From Rhizobium sp. ZPR4 (GTDB lineage Bacteria > Pseudomonadota > Alphaproteobacteria > Rhizobiales > Rhizobiaceae): a DNA stretch of 64,000 nucleotides. The stretch covers positions 2,232,001 through 2,296,000 of the forward strand of contig NZ_CP157967.1 of the NCBI RefSeq assembly GCF_040215725.1, read 5' to 3'. Both the position numbers and the translations under genes were made by a program. This document shows, in pieces, positions 53,788 through 63,070 of this stretch. The notes beneath the pieces were generated by a model. The model was not told the origin of the DNA. It saw only the letters and a list, made by a program, of their open reading frames with translations, and made no database searches. Within the stretch, counting starts at the first letter, position 1. Each line of letters opens with the position of its first letter.

Positions 53788-53825
53788 AAAACCCCGGAAT
53801 TCCTTAGGGATTCCGGGGTTTTGTT
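53788..53825. terminator. bidirectional terminator, yqiK and hydroxylase genes
   Basis: A 13-bp stem, AAAACCCCGGAAT and ATTCCGGGGTTTT, with a 9-base loop lies between the convergent yqiK and hydroxylase genes. It ends in TTTTGTT on the plus strand and TTTTGTG on the minus strand, so it can serve both. Confidence 0.92.
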
Positions 53826-53845
53826 AAATCAATCAGCCGATCAGA

Positions 53846-54691
53846 TCAGGGCTTCGGGCGATTTCTGAAGGCCTCGGCCTCGGCGTAGAACTTCTTTTCC
53901 CATTCCTTGTGATTGTCGAGGCCTTCCTTGATGAAGGGCGTGAAGATCGCCAGATTCATCAAGGCCCAGTTGACGAAGCGGGCCGGGAATTTCAGCGGCT
54001 TGACGAAATCGACGAAGAGCACGACGCGGGTCTTGTCGGAATGGTTCCAGGCTTCATGCTCATAGGCATCGTCGAAGATCAGCGCCTTGCCTTCCTGCCA
54101 GTGGCAAACCTGCTTGTCGACGCGGATCGCGAGCTTCTCGTTCGGCTCAGGCACGATGAGGCCGAGATGCAGGCGCAGCACGCCGTTATAAGGACCACGG
54201 TGGGCCGGAAGATGCTTGCCCGGCTCGAAGATCGAGAACATCGCCGTCGTCAGACCGGGGATCTTCTGCACGGCTTTCCAGGTATTCGGGCATGCATTGA
54301 TGTTCTGCTCGGACTTCACGCCGAAGCCAAGAAGGAAAAAGGTCTTCCAGCGGGTATCAGTCGAAATGGTCTTCACGTCGGTGGAGATATCCTGGAAGGT
54401 CGGCAGCTCGCTCTGGCGCAGCAACACCTTCTCTAACTCGGCGCGGATGGCGGGAAAATCCTTCTCGATCTCGGCCGCCCAGGGGAAGGTCGCGGTGTCA
54501 TAGACCGGCGGATTACCAAGCTTGGCATATTTCAGATTGAGACTTTCCGCCCAAGAAACGATGCCCATGAAGAAGCGCGTCATGGCGCTCGGGCGATCCA
54601 TCGGCGCGATGCCAGCCGTGCCGAAAGTCTGTTCCGGAGCAGGAGATTGGTTGGAAGTGGGAGCAGGTGCGCTCAAGGGACTCTCCGTCAT
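53846..54691 (-). CDS. aspartyl/asparaginyl beta-hydroxylase-like lipid hydroxylase (LpxO/OlsC type)
   Basis: A 281-residue Fe(II)/2-oxoglutarate oxygenase. Iron-site residues are in LPAHRGPYNGVLRLHLGLIV and FDDAYEHEAWNHSDKTRVVL. Close families are LpxO, which 2-hydroxylates lipid A acyl chains, and rhizobial OlsC, which hydroxylates ornithine lipids; the two cannot be separated here. A hydrophobic segment near the C terminus (FVNWALMNLAIFTPFI) suggests membrane association. Confidence 0.87.
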   Translation of the reverse strand: MTESPLSAPAPTSNQSPAPEQTFGTAGIAPMDRPSAMTRFFMGIVSWAESLNLKYAKLGNPPVYDTATFPWAAEIEKDFPAIRAELEKVLLRQSELPTFQDISTDVKTISTDTRWKTFFLLGFGVKSEQNINACPNTWKAVQKIPGLTTAMFSIFEPGKHLPAHRGPYNGVLRLHLGLIVPEPNEKLAIRVDKQVCHWQEGKALIFDDAYEHEAWNHSDKTRVVLFVDFVKPLKFPARFVNWALMNLAIFTPFIKEGLDNHKEWEKKFYAEAEAFRNRPKP

Positions 54692-54989
54692 GTCTATCTT
54701 TAAGGGCCGTTCAGAGGGAAGTCTTCTGCTTGGGAAGCTGCATGCAAATCCCGAAGTGGCAACAGGCTGAAAACTTGGGATATCCGCCCGGCACTTCCTG
54801 ATTTACGCCCGACTCCTCTGTTATACGGTGATCGTAATAGGCGATTATATGAGTTGATTAGTCGAATTTCGCAAGAGAGTCCGTTCGCAACGAGCGGTGG
54901 TTTGTCGTGGACAGAAACTCCGGCGATTCTCGAGAGGCATTCACCTCAGAATCGGCAAAAATGCGGCGAAATTTGCCGATCCTTCATCA

Positions 54990-55379
54990 CTATGCCGTTT
55001 GAGCCTGAATTATTAGCCGGACAATTGCAAGCCCTGCTATCAAAGCCCCTATCGACAGGAAAACAGACAGGGCGACATAGGCTATCGCGGGCATCCATTG
55101 GCCACGTTCCCAGAGCACGACGCTTTCCAGCGCAAAGGTCGAAAACGTCGTGAACCCGCCGAGAACGCCGGTCGTCAGAAACAATCGCACCTCCTGCGAC
55201 ATACCGCCGCGAAAGGCGAAATATTCCGTCAGCAACCCCATGATGAACGCGCCGAACACATTGATGATGAGGGTGCCGAACGGAAATTCTATCCCGAGCA
55301 GCCGCGCGGCAAGCTCGTTGATACCGAGACGGAATGCGCCGCCCAACCCAGCTCCGAGAAACACGACAAGATAGAGCAC
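54990..55379 (-). CDS. crcB: CrcB/Fluc fluoride channel
   Basis: A 129-residue four-helix fluoride channel of the Fluc/CrcB family. Conserved blocks are GAGLGGAFRLGINELAARLL, FPFGTLIINVFGAFIMGLL and TTGVLGGFTTFSTFALE, the last containing the pore Phe/Ser/Thr signature. The GTG at 55379 follows GGAGG closely; a TTG at 55406 that overlaps the CLC stop as TTGA is an alternative. It is co-transcribed with the CLC-F-type gene behind a candidate fluoride riboswitch. Confidence 0.92.
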   Translation of the reverse strand: MLYLVVFLGAGLGGAFRLGINELAARLLGIEFPFGTLIINVFGAFIMGLLTEYFAFRGGMSQEVRLFLTTGVLGGFTTFSTFALESVVLWERGQWMPAIAYVALSVFLSIGALIAGLAIVRLIIQAQTA

Positions 55380-55402
55380 GACAACCTCCAGCCGTCCTTG
55401 CG

Positions 55403-56773
55403 TCAAACCTTTTCGATCTTATGGATATTTTCCCGCCGCGTCTCCACGCCGCGTTCGCGAATATGGCGAAGTGGCATATCGGCCGGGATATCTCCCGAGG
55501 CCGCGCTCTTGGCGATGCCGAGCCGCTGCGACAGATAGATGCTGGTATGGCCGCTGCAGATATAGGCAAGGAAGCAGGCGACGGCAAGGTAGACGGTATG
55601 CGTCGCGCCGAAAAGCTCGATGCCCATGATCATGCAGGCAAGCGGCGTATTGGTGGCACCGGCAAAGACGGCGACGAAACCCAACCCCGCGAAGAGATCG
55701 GCCGGCGCGCCGAGAATGGCCGCAAGTGCATTGCCGAGCGCAGCACCGATGAAGAACAAGGGCGTCACTTCTCCGCCCTTGAAGCCGGCACTTAATGTCA
55801 CGATCGTGAAGGCAGCTTTCCAGAACCAGCTCCAATAATCGACATGAGCGGGATCGAAGAAGCCAAGGATCGTCGCATCCCCAGGATTGGGTGACCACAC
55901 GCCGAGCCCGAGATACTCGCGCGTGCCGAGAAGATAGACGAGACCGATCAAGATCGTGCTGGCGATGACCGGCCTGAGCGGCGCATAGGCGCAGAACCAC
56001 TTGAATGCGGCCGATGCGGCATGCGAGACCTCGCTGAACGAGCGCGCCATCAGGCCGAAGATCACACCGGCAATGCCGACCTTGATGAGCAGCAGCGCAT
56101 CGAGATGGAAGGTGCTGGCTGGCGTCCCTGCGAGATAACCGATCTTATACTGGATATGCTCGATGCCCCAGGCATGGCAGGTCCAGTCAGCGGCGATCGC
56201 TGCCGCAAGGCTCGGGATCAGAGCCTCATATTGCATCCGTCCGATCGTCAGGACTTCGAGGGCGAAAACGGCGCCGGCGATCGGCGTGCCGAAGACTGCG
56301 CCGAAGCCCGCGGCGATACCCGCCATGAGGAGAATGCGGACTTCGGCATGACTGAGACGGAACACCTTTGCAAAAGCGCTGGCAATGCTGCCGCCAAGCT
56401 GCACCGCCGTCCCTTCACGCCCGGCAGAACCGCCAACCAGATGCGTCAGGACCGTCGAGACCAGGATGAAAGGTGCCATGCGCAGCGGCACACCGCCGCC
56501 GGGCTCATGGATCTGGTCGACGATCAGATTGTTACCACCCTCAGATCCGCGGCCGAAGTGCTGGTAAACCAGCACCATCAGGAAACCGGCAACCGGCATC
56601 AGGAAGATCAGCCAGGGATGGTCGAAGCGCGTCTCAGTCGCCCGGTCGAGACCCCACAGGAACAGGGCGCAGAGCGAGCCGACCACGGCCGCCATCGGGA
56701 CGACGAGAGCTATCCACTTGAACAGACTGCGAAATTGTTGAAAGCGATGATGAAAATATGCAGATGCGGACAT
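55403..56773 (-). CDS. CLC-F type fluoride/proton antiporter
   Basis: A 456-residue CLC-superfamily membrane protein. It has [12 protein letters not shown] (Glu about residue 120) where chloride CLCs have GREGP, and [16 protein letters not shown] at the N-terminal selectivity region, both features of the fluoride-exporting CLC-F subclass. It pairs with crcB, reinforcing the fluoride role. The ATG at 56773 follows GGGAGGGG; the in-frame ATG at 56803 does not have a site. Confidence 0.9.
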   Translation of the reverse strand: MSASAYFHHRFQQFRSLFKWIALVVPMAAVVGSLCALFLWGLDRATETRFDHPWLIFLMPVAGFLMVLVYQHFGRGSEGGNNLIVDQIHEPGGGVPLRMAPFILVSTVLTHLVGGSAGREGTAVQLGGSIASAFAKVFRLSHAEVRILLMAGIAAGFGAVFGTPIAGAVFALEVLTIGRMQYEALIPSLAAAIAADWTCHAWGIEHIQYKIGYLAGTPASTFHLDALLLIKVGIAGVIFGLMARSFSEVSHAASAAFKWFCAYAPLRPVIASTILIGLVYLLGTREYLGLGVWSPNPGDATILGFFDPAHVDYWSWFWKAAFTIVTLSAGFKGGEVTPLFFIGAALGNALAAILGAPADLFAGLGFVAVFAGATNTPLACMIMGIELFGATHTVYLAVACFLAYICSGHTSIYLSQRLGIAKSAASGDIPADMPLRHIRERGVETRRENIHKIEKV

Positions 56774-56863
56774 TAGTTTGCCCCTCCCGCGAAGCCGGTA
56801 CACGGTCTTGCGGGGACAGTGGATAGGAAAGATGAGTGGGATGACGGTAAGAAAACACGCACG

Positions 56864-56902
56864 ACTCTACTCCTTCGCCCTTCAGGCGCGTTGAGTAGGA
56901 GT
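56864..56902 (-). terminator. expression-platform hairpin of the fluoride riboswitch
   Basis: On the minus strand ACTCCTACTC pairs with GAGTAGAGT across a 20-base loop, with one bulged C. The 5' arm reuses the conserved 3' end of the aptamer, so ligand binding and hairpin formation would exclude each other. It is followed by CGTGCGTGTTTTCTT. This arrangement suggests transcriptional control of the CLC-F/crcB operon. Confidence 0.55.
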
Positions 56903-56970
56903 CATCAGCTTCCCTGGAAAAAATCAGAGCAGCGGTTCGGCCAGTATGGCCCGGCAGAAATCCATTACCG
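56895..56970 (-). promoter_or_regulatory. fluoride riboswitch aptamer (crcB motif)
   Basis: On the minus strand the aptamer starts with stem CGGTA/TGCCG around loop ATGGATTTC. A small hairpin (GGCC-ATACT-GGCC) follows, then GAACCGC, a P3-like stem, and the highly conserved 3' segment CTGATGACTCCTAC at 56895-56908. Loop GGATT can pair with ACTCC, with one mismatch. The downstream genes are two fluoride exporters, which strongly supports the call. Confidence 0.8.
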
Positions 56971-57021
56971 TTGGATTTTCAATATAGAAACAGCCACCCC
57001 GCTGTCAATGTGCAGCAGCTG

Positions 57022-57849
57022 TCACATTGCCCGCGCAATCATCTCGATCGGCGCAAGCAGGCCGGCTTCGACCGACGTGTTGACGTTGGCGCTTCGCTCC
57101 CCTGCCCGCGGCCCCATCAGCGTGCGAAATCCCTGGTCCCGCGCTCCGCCCGCCGCAGCCTTGGCGCGCGCCTCATGTGCCAGCCGGATCGCCAGGGCAC
57201 TGCGATCCTGTTCCAGTTCCACCGCCATGCCAGCTTCGTCAAGCAGACGGCGATAGACATCGGGACTGCAGACGAAACTCGTCTCCAGCTCCATCGCCCA
57301 AGGCATCGGAAAGGGCAAGGCGCCATCGCGCATCTGCATGATCTCATAAAGACCGAAACGGCCGCCTGGCTTGAGAATGCGCCTGACCTCTCCGAACAGC
57401 CTCGCCTTGTCCTCGATGTTCATGCCGACGTGAATGAGCGTCGCGCGATCGAAGCTGCCGCTCTCGAAGGGTAATACCAATGCGCTCCCCTGCCGGAAGG
57501 AGACCTGATCGGCCAGACCACAACGGGCGGTCAACGAATTGGCGACCTGAACGAATTCCTCGGTGAGATCGATGCCCGACACGATGCATCCGTAGGAGTC
57601 GGCAAAATGGCGGGCAGGTCCGCCGAGCCCGGAGCCGACATCGGCAAGCCGCAGGCCGGCAGAAAGATCGAGATCCCTTGCAAAATCCACTGTGGCCGCA
57701 TGTCGCCCCAGATGGAATTCATCAACACCCGCAAGGTCGCGGATGCGCAAGTTGTCGATATCTTTGCCCTCAGCCGAAAGGCTTTGCAGGATCGCCGTTT
57801 CCAGCGATCCGTGCGTGTAGTGGCTGGCAACTTTTTCCTCGGTAGACAT
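57022..57849 (-). CDS. SAM-dependent methyltransferase
   Basis: A 275-residue class I methyltransferase. SAM motif I is RLADVGSGLGGPARHFADSY, motif II region is ATLIHVGMNIEDKARLFGEV and motif III is ILKPGGRFGLYEIM. The pattern resembles small-molecule (UbiE/sterol- or sarcosine-type) methyltransferases. The substrate is unknown. GGGAG lies before the ATG. It ends about 50 bases from the fluoride riboswitch region. Confidence 0.87.
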   Translation of the reverse strand: MSTEEKVASHYTHGSLETAILQSLSAEGKDIDNLRIRDLAGVDEFHLGRHAATVDFARDLDLSAGLRLADVGSGLGGPARHFADSYGCIVSGIDLTEEFVQVANSLTARCGLADQVSFRQGSALVLPFESGSFDRATLIHVGMNIEDKARLFGEVRRILKPGGRFGLYEIMQMRDGALPFPMPWAMELETSFVCSPDVYRRLLDEAGMAVELEQDRSALAIRLAHEARAKAAAGGARDQGFRTLMGPRAGERSANVNTSVEAGLLAPIEMIARAM

Positions 57850-57914
57850 GCGTGCACTCCCAAGGCTTTGCCTGAAGGTTGCCTACTGCGTAATTCCTTA
57901 GATCGGAATCGATA

Positions 57915-57988
57915 GGGATAAAATTATGCAGCAGCTTTAGAGTACTACAGCGACCTTTGCGCGTCACATGTGACGCGTGGCGCTGTAG
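57915..57988. repeat. rhizobial palindromic dispersed repeat
   Basis: An intergenic palindromic element. The outer stem is CTACAGCG (57945-57952) with CGCTGTAG (57981-57988), enclosing a perfect 18-bp palindrome centred on CACATGTG (57960-57977). In reverse orientation it resembles the element at 39171-39272 (…GCGCAAAGG.CGCT), so both probably belong to one repeat superfamily. It lies just past the thuB stop codon and could act as a terminator. Confidence 0.75.
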
Positions 57989-57991
57989 CCA

Positions 57992-59035
57992 TCAGACCTT
58001 CAGTTCGCGCCGTTCAACTTCAGTCACCATGGCAAGATCCAGCACGCGCTGCAAGTTCGCAGCATGTCTGAAGCTCGGATCCTGGCTGCTGCCGGTCATG
58101 ACGGCCTCAGCAAACCGCTGATAGTTGGTCAGGACCGGTGGCACTTCGAGAACGCGCCACGTCGCCGTTTCCGTATCATCGCCGAGGCAGCCCCGCAATT
58201 CCGAGCCGTTCGGGCTGTGCGAGACTTCCAGGCCGCCGCGCTCGCCGTAGATGCGAAGCTTCAACTCGTTCAGATGCCCCGTTGCCCAACGGCTCGCATG
58301 CACGACACCGAGGGCCCCGTTGGCGAAATCGACCGACATCGAGAAGCTGTCATTCGCGTCGAGCGTATATTCACCGATACGCTCGCCGGGAGCCTTGGCA
58401 AAGGTCTTCAGCCGGGCGAAGACGTGATCGATATCGGTCGCTGCGCCATAGGCGGCGAAGTCGAGGATATGGATGCCGATATCGCCGAGAACGCCGTTCG
58501 AGCCATGGCCCGTCGACAGACGCCAAAGCCACTTGGACTCGCTGCGCCAGTCGCCCCAGGCCTTGGAGACGAGCCAGCTTTGCAGGTAGGACGCCTCCAC
58601 ATGCTTGACCGTGCCGATCTCGCCCGAGATCACCATCTCGCGTGCCTTCTGAAGCTGCGCGACATTGCGATAGGTCAGGTTGACCATGTTGACGACCCCT
58701 GCCCTTTCGGCAGCTTCCGTCATCTCGAGCGCCTTTTCATAATTCTCCGCGAGCGGCTTCTCGCAGAGAACATGCTTGCCTGCTGCAAGCAGCGGCAGGG
58801 TCGTCGGATGGTGAGCCTTGTCCGGCGTGACGTTGGTCGCCGCATCGAACTCGCCCCAGGCCAGCGCCTCGTCGAGCGACGAGAAACGCTTCTTGATATC
58901 GAACGTATCGCAGAAGGCGGTGAGCCTCGTCGCATCCGTATCGACGGCGCCGACGATTTCGACGCCAGGAATGCGGGCGAAATGCTCCACATGGTTCTTC
59001 GCCATGCCGCCCGTGCCAACTACTATGAGACGCAT
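57992..59035 (-). CDS. thuB: ThuB-like Gfo/Idh/MocA oxidoreductase
   Basis: A 347-residue NAD(P)-dependent oxidoreductase. The Rossmann motif is MRLIVVGTGGMAKNHVEHFA; the active-site lysine is in CEKPLAENYEKALE and a conserved histidine in LGDIGIHILDFAAYG. With the adjacent ThuA-like gene it matches the ThuAB pair of Sinorhizobium, which oxidises trehalose and related disaccharides to 3-keto derivatives. It starts 8 bp after the thuA stop with a GAGG site. Confidence 0.85.
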   Translation of the reverse strand: MRLIVVGTGGMAKNHVEHFARIPGVEIVGAVDTDATRLTAFCDTFDIKKRFSSLDEALAWGEFDAATNVTPDKAHHPTTLPLLAAGKHVLCEKPLAENYEKALEMTEAAERAGVVNMVNLTYRNVAQLQKAREMVISGEIGTVKHVEASYLQSWLVSKAWGDWRSESKWLWRLSTGHGSNGVLGDIGIHILDFAAYGAATDIDHVFARLKTFAKAPGERIGEYTLDANDSFSMSVDFANGALGVVHASRWATGHLNELKLRIYGERGGLEVSHSPNGSELRGCLGDDTETATWRVLEVPPVLTNYQRFAEAVMTGSSQDPSFRHAANLQRVLDLAMVTEVERRELKV

Positions 59036-59043
59036 CTGATACC

Positions 59044-59829
59044 TCAGCGATAACCGGCTTCGCCGGCTTGGTGCAGTTTCGGACCGCGTTCGACGATCGG
59101 CTCCAGTGCCTTTTCGACGGGCACGTTCGGCGCATCATGGATGTTGGCCTGGGTGCCGAGCGGGTTGTAAGCCCACTTCGCGGAATTGATCAGAACCTTC
59201 TGGACCGTGCCATTATGATAGGTCGGGTAGGTCTCGTGGCCCGGACGGAAATAGAAGATATTGCCGGCACCGCGGCGCCAGGTCATGCCGGAACGGAAGA
59301 CTTCGCCGCCCTGAAACCAGGAGATGAACACGGTTTCCAGCGGCTCCGGAACGGAGAACTGCTCGCCGTACATCTCCTCGTTCTCAAGCTCGAAATGCTC
59401 GCCGAGGCCGGCTGCGATCGGATGGCGGGGGTTGATGACCCACAAGCGTTCGCGCTCGCCGGCCTCGCGCCACTTCAGCGCGCAGGGCGTGCCCATCAGG
59501 CGCTTGAAGACCTTCGAGAAATGGCCCGAATGCAGGACGATGAGGCCCATGCCTTCCCACACGCGCTTTGCGACACGCTCGACGATCTCATCCTTGACAG
59601 CGCCATGGTCCTTGTGGCCCCACCACAGAAGGACGTCGGTCTCCTTCAGGCGGGCCTCGCTGAGGCCATGTTCCGGCTCCTGCAACGTTGCAGTGGTTGC
59701 CTCGATACCCGCATCGGCATTCAGCGCCTTGGCAATGGTGTTGTGCATGCCTTCCGGATAGATCTCGGCGACGACCTTGTTTGTCTGCTCATGAATGTTC
59801 TCGCCCCAAACGACGGCACGAATAGTCAT
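59044..59829 (-). CDS. thuA: ThuA domain protein, disaccharide utilisation
   Basis: A 261-residue ThuA protein with a glutamine-amidotransferase-like fold. It opens [20 protein letters not shown] and carries [20 protein letters not shown] and [20 protein letters not shown]. In Sinorhizobium meliloti ThuA works with ThuB in trehalose catabolism; its exact reaction is unclear. A GGAG site precedes the ATG. The 164-bp spacer upstream could hold its own promoter, because the next genes encode an SMR exporter and its regulator. Confidence 0.87.
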   Translation of the reverse strand: MTIRAVVWGENIHEQTNKVVAEIYPEGMHNTIAKALNADAGIEATTATLQEPEHGLSEARLKETDVLLWWGHKDHGAVKDEIVERVAKRVWEGMGLIVLHSGHFSKVFKRLMGTPCALKWREAGERERLWVINPRHPIAAGLGEHFELENEEMYGEQFSVPEPLETVFISWFQGGEVFRSGMTWRRGAGNIFYFRPGHETYPTYHNGTVQKVLINSAKWAYNPLGTQANIHDAPNVPVEKALEPIVERGPKLHQAGEAGYR

Positions 59830-59993
59830 TACGGCACTCCTCTAATACCATTAGGATTGAATAGGTTATGCGATCCAAAGCGCTTTGGGAAAGCGCCATA
59901 TTTCAAGCCTCCATCAGCCCATCCAGCGCAAGACATAATGCGCCCAAAGCGATTTGACAAAGACAAAAGCGACTATGAATAACACCTCTGTTT

Positions 59994-60335
59994 TCAGTGC
60001 GACACGGATTTTGAAAACAGGTTGACGACGAGCACGCCGGCGATGATCAATGCGAGGCCGACGATCGCGGCGAGATCGAGTTTCTGCCGGAAAAGCACCA
60101 CGCCCACCATCGAAATCAGCACGATGCCGAGTGCGCTCCAGATGGCGTAGGCGATGCCCACCGGGATGACCCGCAACGTTACCGAAAGACAATAGAAGGC
60201 AGCCGTATAACAAATCACGAGAACGACCGTCGGGCCGAGGCGGGTGAATTGCTGCGACATTTGCAATGCCGTCGTGCCGATCACTTCAAGCACGATCGCG
60301 ACCAGCAGCATTGCATAGACCGATGCGTTCGCCAT
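59994..60335 (-). CDS. small multidrug resistance (SMR) transporter
   Basis: A 113-residue four-helix SMR protein. The essential membrane Glu is in LLVAIVLEVIGTTALQMS, and helix 3 has the conserved IPVGIAYAIWSALGIVLI block. It probably exports quaternary ammonium or similar cations by proton antiport. GGAG precedes the ATG. It lies 18 bp after a TetR-type gene on the same strand, its probable regulator. Confidence 0.9.
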   Translation of the reverse strand: MANASVYAMLLVAIVLEVIGTTALQMSQQFTRLGPTVVLVICYTAAFYCLSVTLRVIPVGIAYAIWSALGIVLISMVGVVLFRQKLDLAAIVGLALIIAGVLVVNLFSKSVSH

Positions 60336-60353
60336 TCCATATCTCCGATAAGT

Positions 60354-60917
60354 TTAGAGCTGTGTGAGTTCGATCAGCCGGTCGATCAGCCTCTGACGGG
60401 CGCTCTCGTCCATGTCATGGCTACCGAGCAGGTCAGCAAGCCAAATTCCATCGGCCGCCAACCTGACGATTGCCGCGTCCACCGAGGAGTCCGTGCCGAC
60501 ATATTCCTCGCTGCGCTCACGCACCCATGCGTGCCACCGCTGCCGCAATTGCGGCTCGGTGAGCAGCACCATCGTTACCTGGGCCCAGTCCTTGGTACCC
60601 TGGGGCTGATCGCGCAGCGCCAGGCAGGCATGCAGGTAGGCGCGGGTAAAGCGGCCATGCGGCAGCGGATCGGCGCGCATCGCTTCCTCGATCGCAGCAT
60701 CCAGCCGCTCCAGCAGGCTGTCGAACAGTGCTTCCAGAAGCATGTTCTTGCTAGGAAAGTGATGCAGCAATCCACCCTTGCTGACACCGGAGGCACCGGA
60801 AACGGCATCCAGTGTCACCGCCGTCATCCCCTTTTCGGAAGCAAGCCGCGCCGCCACCTCCAGCAACTGCTGGCGGACGAACAAAGGCTGCTTCTTCCTA
60901 TGGTGCGCAGTGGACAT
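60354..60917 (-). CDS. TetR-family transcriptional regulator
   Basis: A 187-residue TetR-type repressor. The helix-turn-helix is at about residues 15-62 (LLEVAARLASEKGMTAVTLD, GASGVSKGGLLHHFPSKN). The C-terminal helices form the ligand pocket. It is co-oriented with and just upstream of the SMR gene, so it probably controls that exporter and itself. The region just before its start contains CCA-GT-TGG within ATACCAGTTGGACGGTTT, a possible operator. Confidence 0.88.
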   Translation of the reverse strand: MSTAHHRKKQPLFVRQQLLEVAARLASEKGMTAVTLDAVSGASGVSKGGLLHHFPSKNMLLEALFDSLLERLDAAIEEAMRADPLPHGRFTRAYLHACLALRDQPQGTKDWAQVTMVLLTEPQLRQRWHAWVRERSEEYVGTDSSVDAAIVRLAADGIWLADLLGSHDMDESARQRLIDRLIELTQL

Positions 60918-61011
60918 GGCGACATAACATACCAGTTGGACGGTTTCGTCAACGCTCTAATCGGTGGTGTTAGACCTAATTGTTTATGGATGATCTCGTG
61001 GTGTTTCCTCC

Positions 61012-62100
61012 TCAGTTTACGGAATGATGAGCCGCATCCTTCTCGTCGAAGATGCTGACCTTGGTTGCCTCGACGGCGAAGGCGATCGGCGAGCCGGTCA
61101 TAATCGTCGTCATGCCGGGATCGGTGCCGATGATCTTCGAGCCGTCCTTGAGCCGAACGTGAACGAGCGAGCGGTCGCCGAGGCGTTCCACGGTCTCGAC
61201 CTGGCCGCCAATATCGCCTTTCTCAGCCGTCGTGACGACCAGGTGTTCCGGACGGATGCCCAGCGTCAGCCCGGAATTCGCAAGGCCATTGAGCGCGACC
61301 GCCGTCCTGATGACCGAACCATCCGGCAACGTCGCCGTCGCCAGCCCGCCCGCTTCATCCAGACCGGCTATGTTGATGAAGTTCATGCCCGGCGATCCGA
61401 CGAACTGCGCGACATAGCGCGTTGCGGGGCGCGTATAGATCTCGACGGGGGACGCCACCTGCTCGATCTTCTTGTTGTTGAGCAACACGATACGGTCAGC
61501 AAGCGTCATCGCCTCCACCTGGTCGTGGGTCACGAACACCATCGTTGCGCCCAGCCGCTCATGCAGTTGGGCGAGTTCGACGCGGGTGCGCGTGCGCAGG
61601 CCGGCGTCGAGGTTGGAAAGCGGCTCGTCGAAGAGGAAGACATCGGGCTCACGCACGATGGCGCGGCCGATGGCGACGCGCTGGCGCTGGCCGCCGGAGA
61701 GCGCCGAGGGCTTACGATCCAGCAGATGCGGCATTTCGAGGATCTTCGCAGCCTCTTCGATGCGCCTGGCGATCTCGGCCTTCGGCGTCTTGATGTTGCG
61801 CAGGCCGAAAGACATGTTGTCGCGAACGGTCATATGCGGATAGAGCGCGTAGGATTGAAAGACCATCGATACACCACGCTCGCCGGGCGGCAGCTGGTCG
61901 ACCCGCTTTCCGCCAATCCAGATTTCGCCGCTGGTGATCGACTCCAGACCAGCGATCATGCGCAGCAGCGTCGACTTGCCGCAGCCAGAGCCGCCGAGGA
62001 AGACGACGAATTCGCCGCGCTCGATCGTCAGATCGATGTCGTTCAGAACCTGCACGGCACCGAAATGCTTGGTGAGAGATTTGATATTGATACCTGCCAC
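61012..62100 (-). CDS. sugar ABC transporter ATP-binding protein (UgpC/MalK type)
   Basis: A 362-residue CUT1-type ATPase: Walker A GGSGCGKSTLLR, signature [16 protein letters not shown], Walker B DVFLFDEPLSNLDAGLR, and a C-terminal OB-fold regulatory region (about residues 240-350). It starts at GTG after GGGAGG. It energises the two permeases encoded upstream. Whether it is ThuK for trehalose cannot be decided, since the binding protein lies outside the window. Confidence 0.9.
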   Translation of the reverse strand: MAGINIKSLTKHFGAVQVLNDIDLTIERGEFVVFLGGSGCGKSTLLRMIAGLESITSGEIWIGGKRVDQLPPGERGVSMVFQSYALYPHMTVRDNMSFGLRNIKTPKAEIARRIEEAAKILEMPHLLDRKPSALSGGQRQRVAIGRAIVREPDVFLFDEPLSNLDAGLRTRTRVELAQLHERLGATMVFVTHDQVEAMTLADRIVLLNNKKIEQVASPVEIYTRPATRYVAQFVGSPGMNFINIAGLDEAGGLATATLPDGSVIRTAVALNGLANSGLTLGIRPEHLVVTTAEKGDIGGQVETVERLGDRSLVHVRLKDGSKIIGTDPGMTTIMTGSPIAFAVEATKVSIFDEKDAAHHSVN

Positions 62101-62193
62101 TTTACGCCTCCCGCGGAAAAATCGAATTTATCGAACTTGCCATTCATCGCGCCCCGCCCGGCAGCTATCGCCGGAGCGGGACTTCCGCATTGG

Positions 62194-63069
62194 TTATTTG
62201 ACCGCACCTACCGCGACGCCACGCGTCAGGGTCCGCTGGAAAATCAGGAAGAAGATGATCGTAGGCGTTATGCCGAGCAGCGAGGCCGCGGCAATTGCCG
62301 TCGGATCCTGGGTATTGGCGCCCGACAGCACGCCCATGGCGACGGAGACCGTCTGGTTGTTGTTGGAGACCAGGAACACCAGGGGAATCAGAAATTCGTT
62401 CCAGGTCCAGATGAAGAAGAAGGTCGCCAGCACGGCCAATGTAGGCCGCAGCACAGGTACAATCACCATCCAGAGGATCTGCCAGCGGCTTGCATTGTCG
62501 ATCTGCGCCGCCTCGATGATTTCGCGCGGAAACGTCGTCAGCACCGAGGACAGAAGATAGGTCCCGAAGGCGGTATGCAGCACGCCGATGATCAGGATCA
62601 CCGAAAACATGGAATCGAACAGGCCGACCTGCTTGGCCATGTAGTACAGCGGATAGACCAGCGATTCCTGCGGCGCCATGATGGCGATCAGCAGAACGAC
62701 GAGCATCGCCTGACCGCCTCGCACCCGGCCGATGCCGATCGCATAGGCATTGAGCAGGCTGAGGACGACGGCAAGTATGGCCGTACATGCGCTGATGAAA
62801 ATACTGTTGAAGAGCTTGCGGGGGAAATCGACGGTCGCCCAGAAGTTCTTGAGCGCCGTGAGGTCGAAGCTGCGCGGGAAGGCCAGCGGGCCGTTGGCGG
62901 CGTAGTCCGCAGGCGTCTTGATGGCGTTGAAGGCGGCCAGGAAGAACGGAAACAGCGTTCCGGCAAGGAAGACAAGCAGGATCGCCAGGATGATCCAGCG
63001 ACCGAAGCCTCTTGCCTGGCGATGACCCGTCGACGCAATCGAAGCGGATAAGGAAGATGTGGCGGTCAT
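62194..63069 (-). CDS. carbohydrate ABC transporter permease (MalG type)
   Basis: A 291-residue inner-membrane permease with six helices and the EAA loop EIIEAAQIDNASRWQILWMV followed by IVPVLRPTLAVLA. It pairs with the MalF-type permease whose gene ends 1 bp upstream of its start; a GGGAGGG site lies before the ATG inside the upstream gene. The substrate is probably a disaccharide or oligosaccharide. Confidence 0.9.
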   Translation of the reverse strand: MTATSSLSASIASTGHRQARGFGRWIILAILLVFLAGTLFPFFLAAFNAIKTPADYAANGPLAFPRSFDLTALKNFWATVDFPRKLFNSIFISACTAILAVVLSLLNAYAIGIGRVRGGQAMLVVLLIAIMAPQESLVYPLYYMAKQVGLFDSMFSVILIIGVLHTAFGTYLLSSVLTTFPREIIEAAQIDNASRWQILWMVIVPVLRPTLAVLATFFFIWTWNEFLIPLVFLVSNNNQTVSVAMGVLSGANTQDPTAIAAASLLGITPTIIFFLIFQRTLTRGVAVGAVK

Positions 63070-63070
63070 A

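Noticed and set aside
61024..63051. A 675-codon plus-strand frame opposite the right-edge ABC transporter genes.
   Set aside because: Antisense shadow; no ribosome site, and it spans two well-supported genes.
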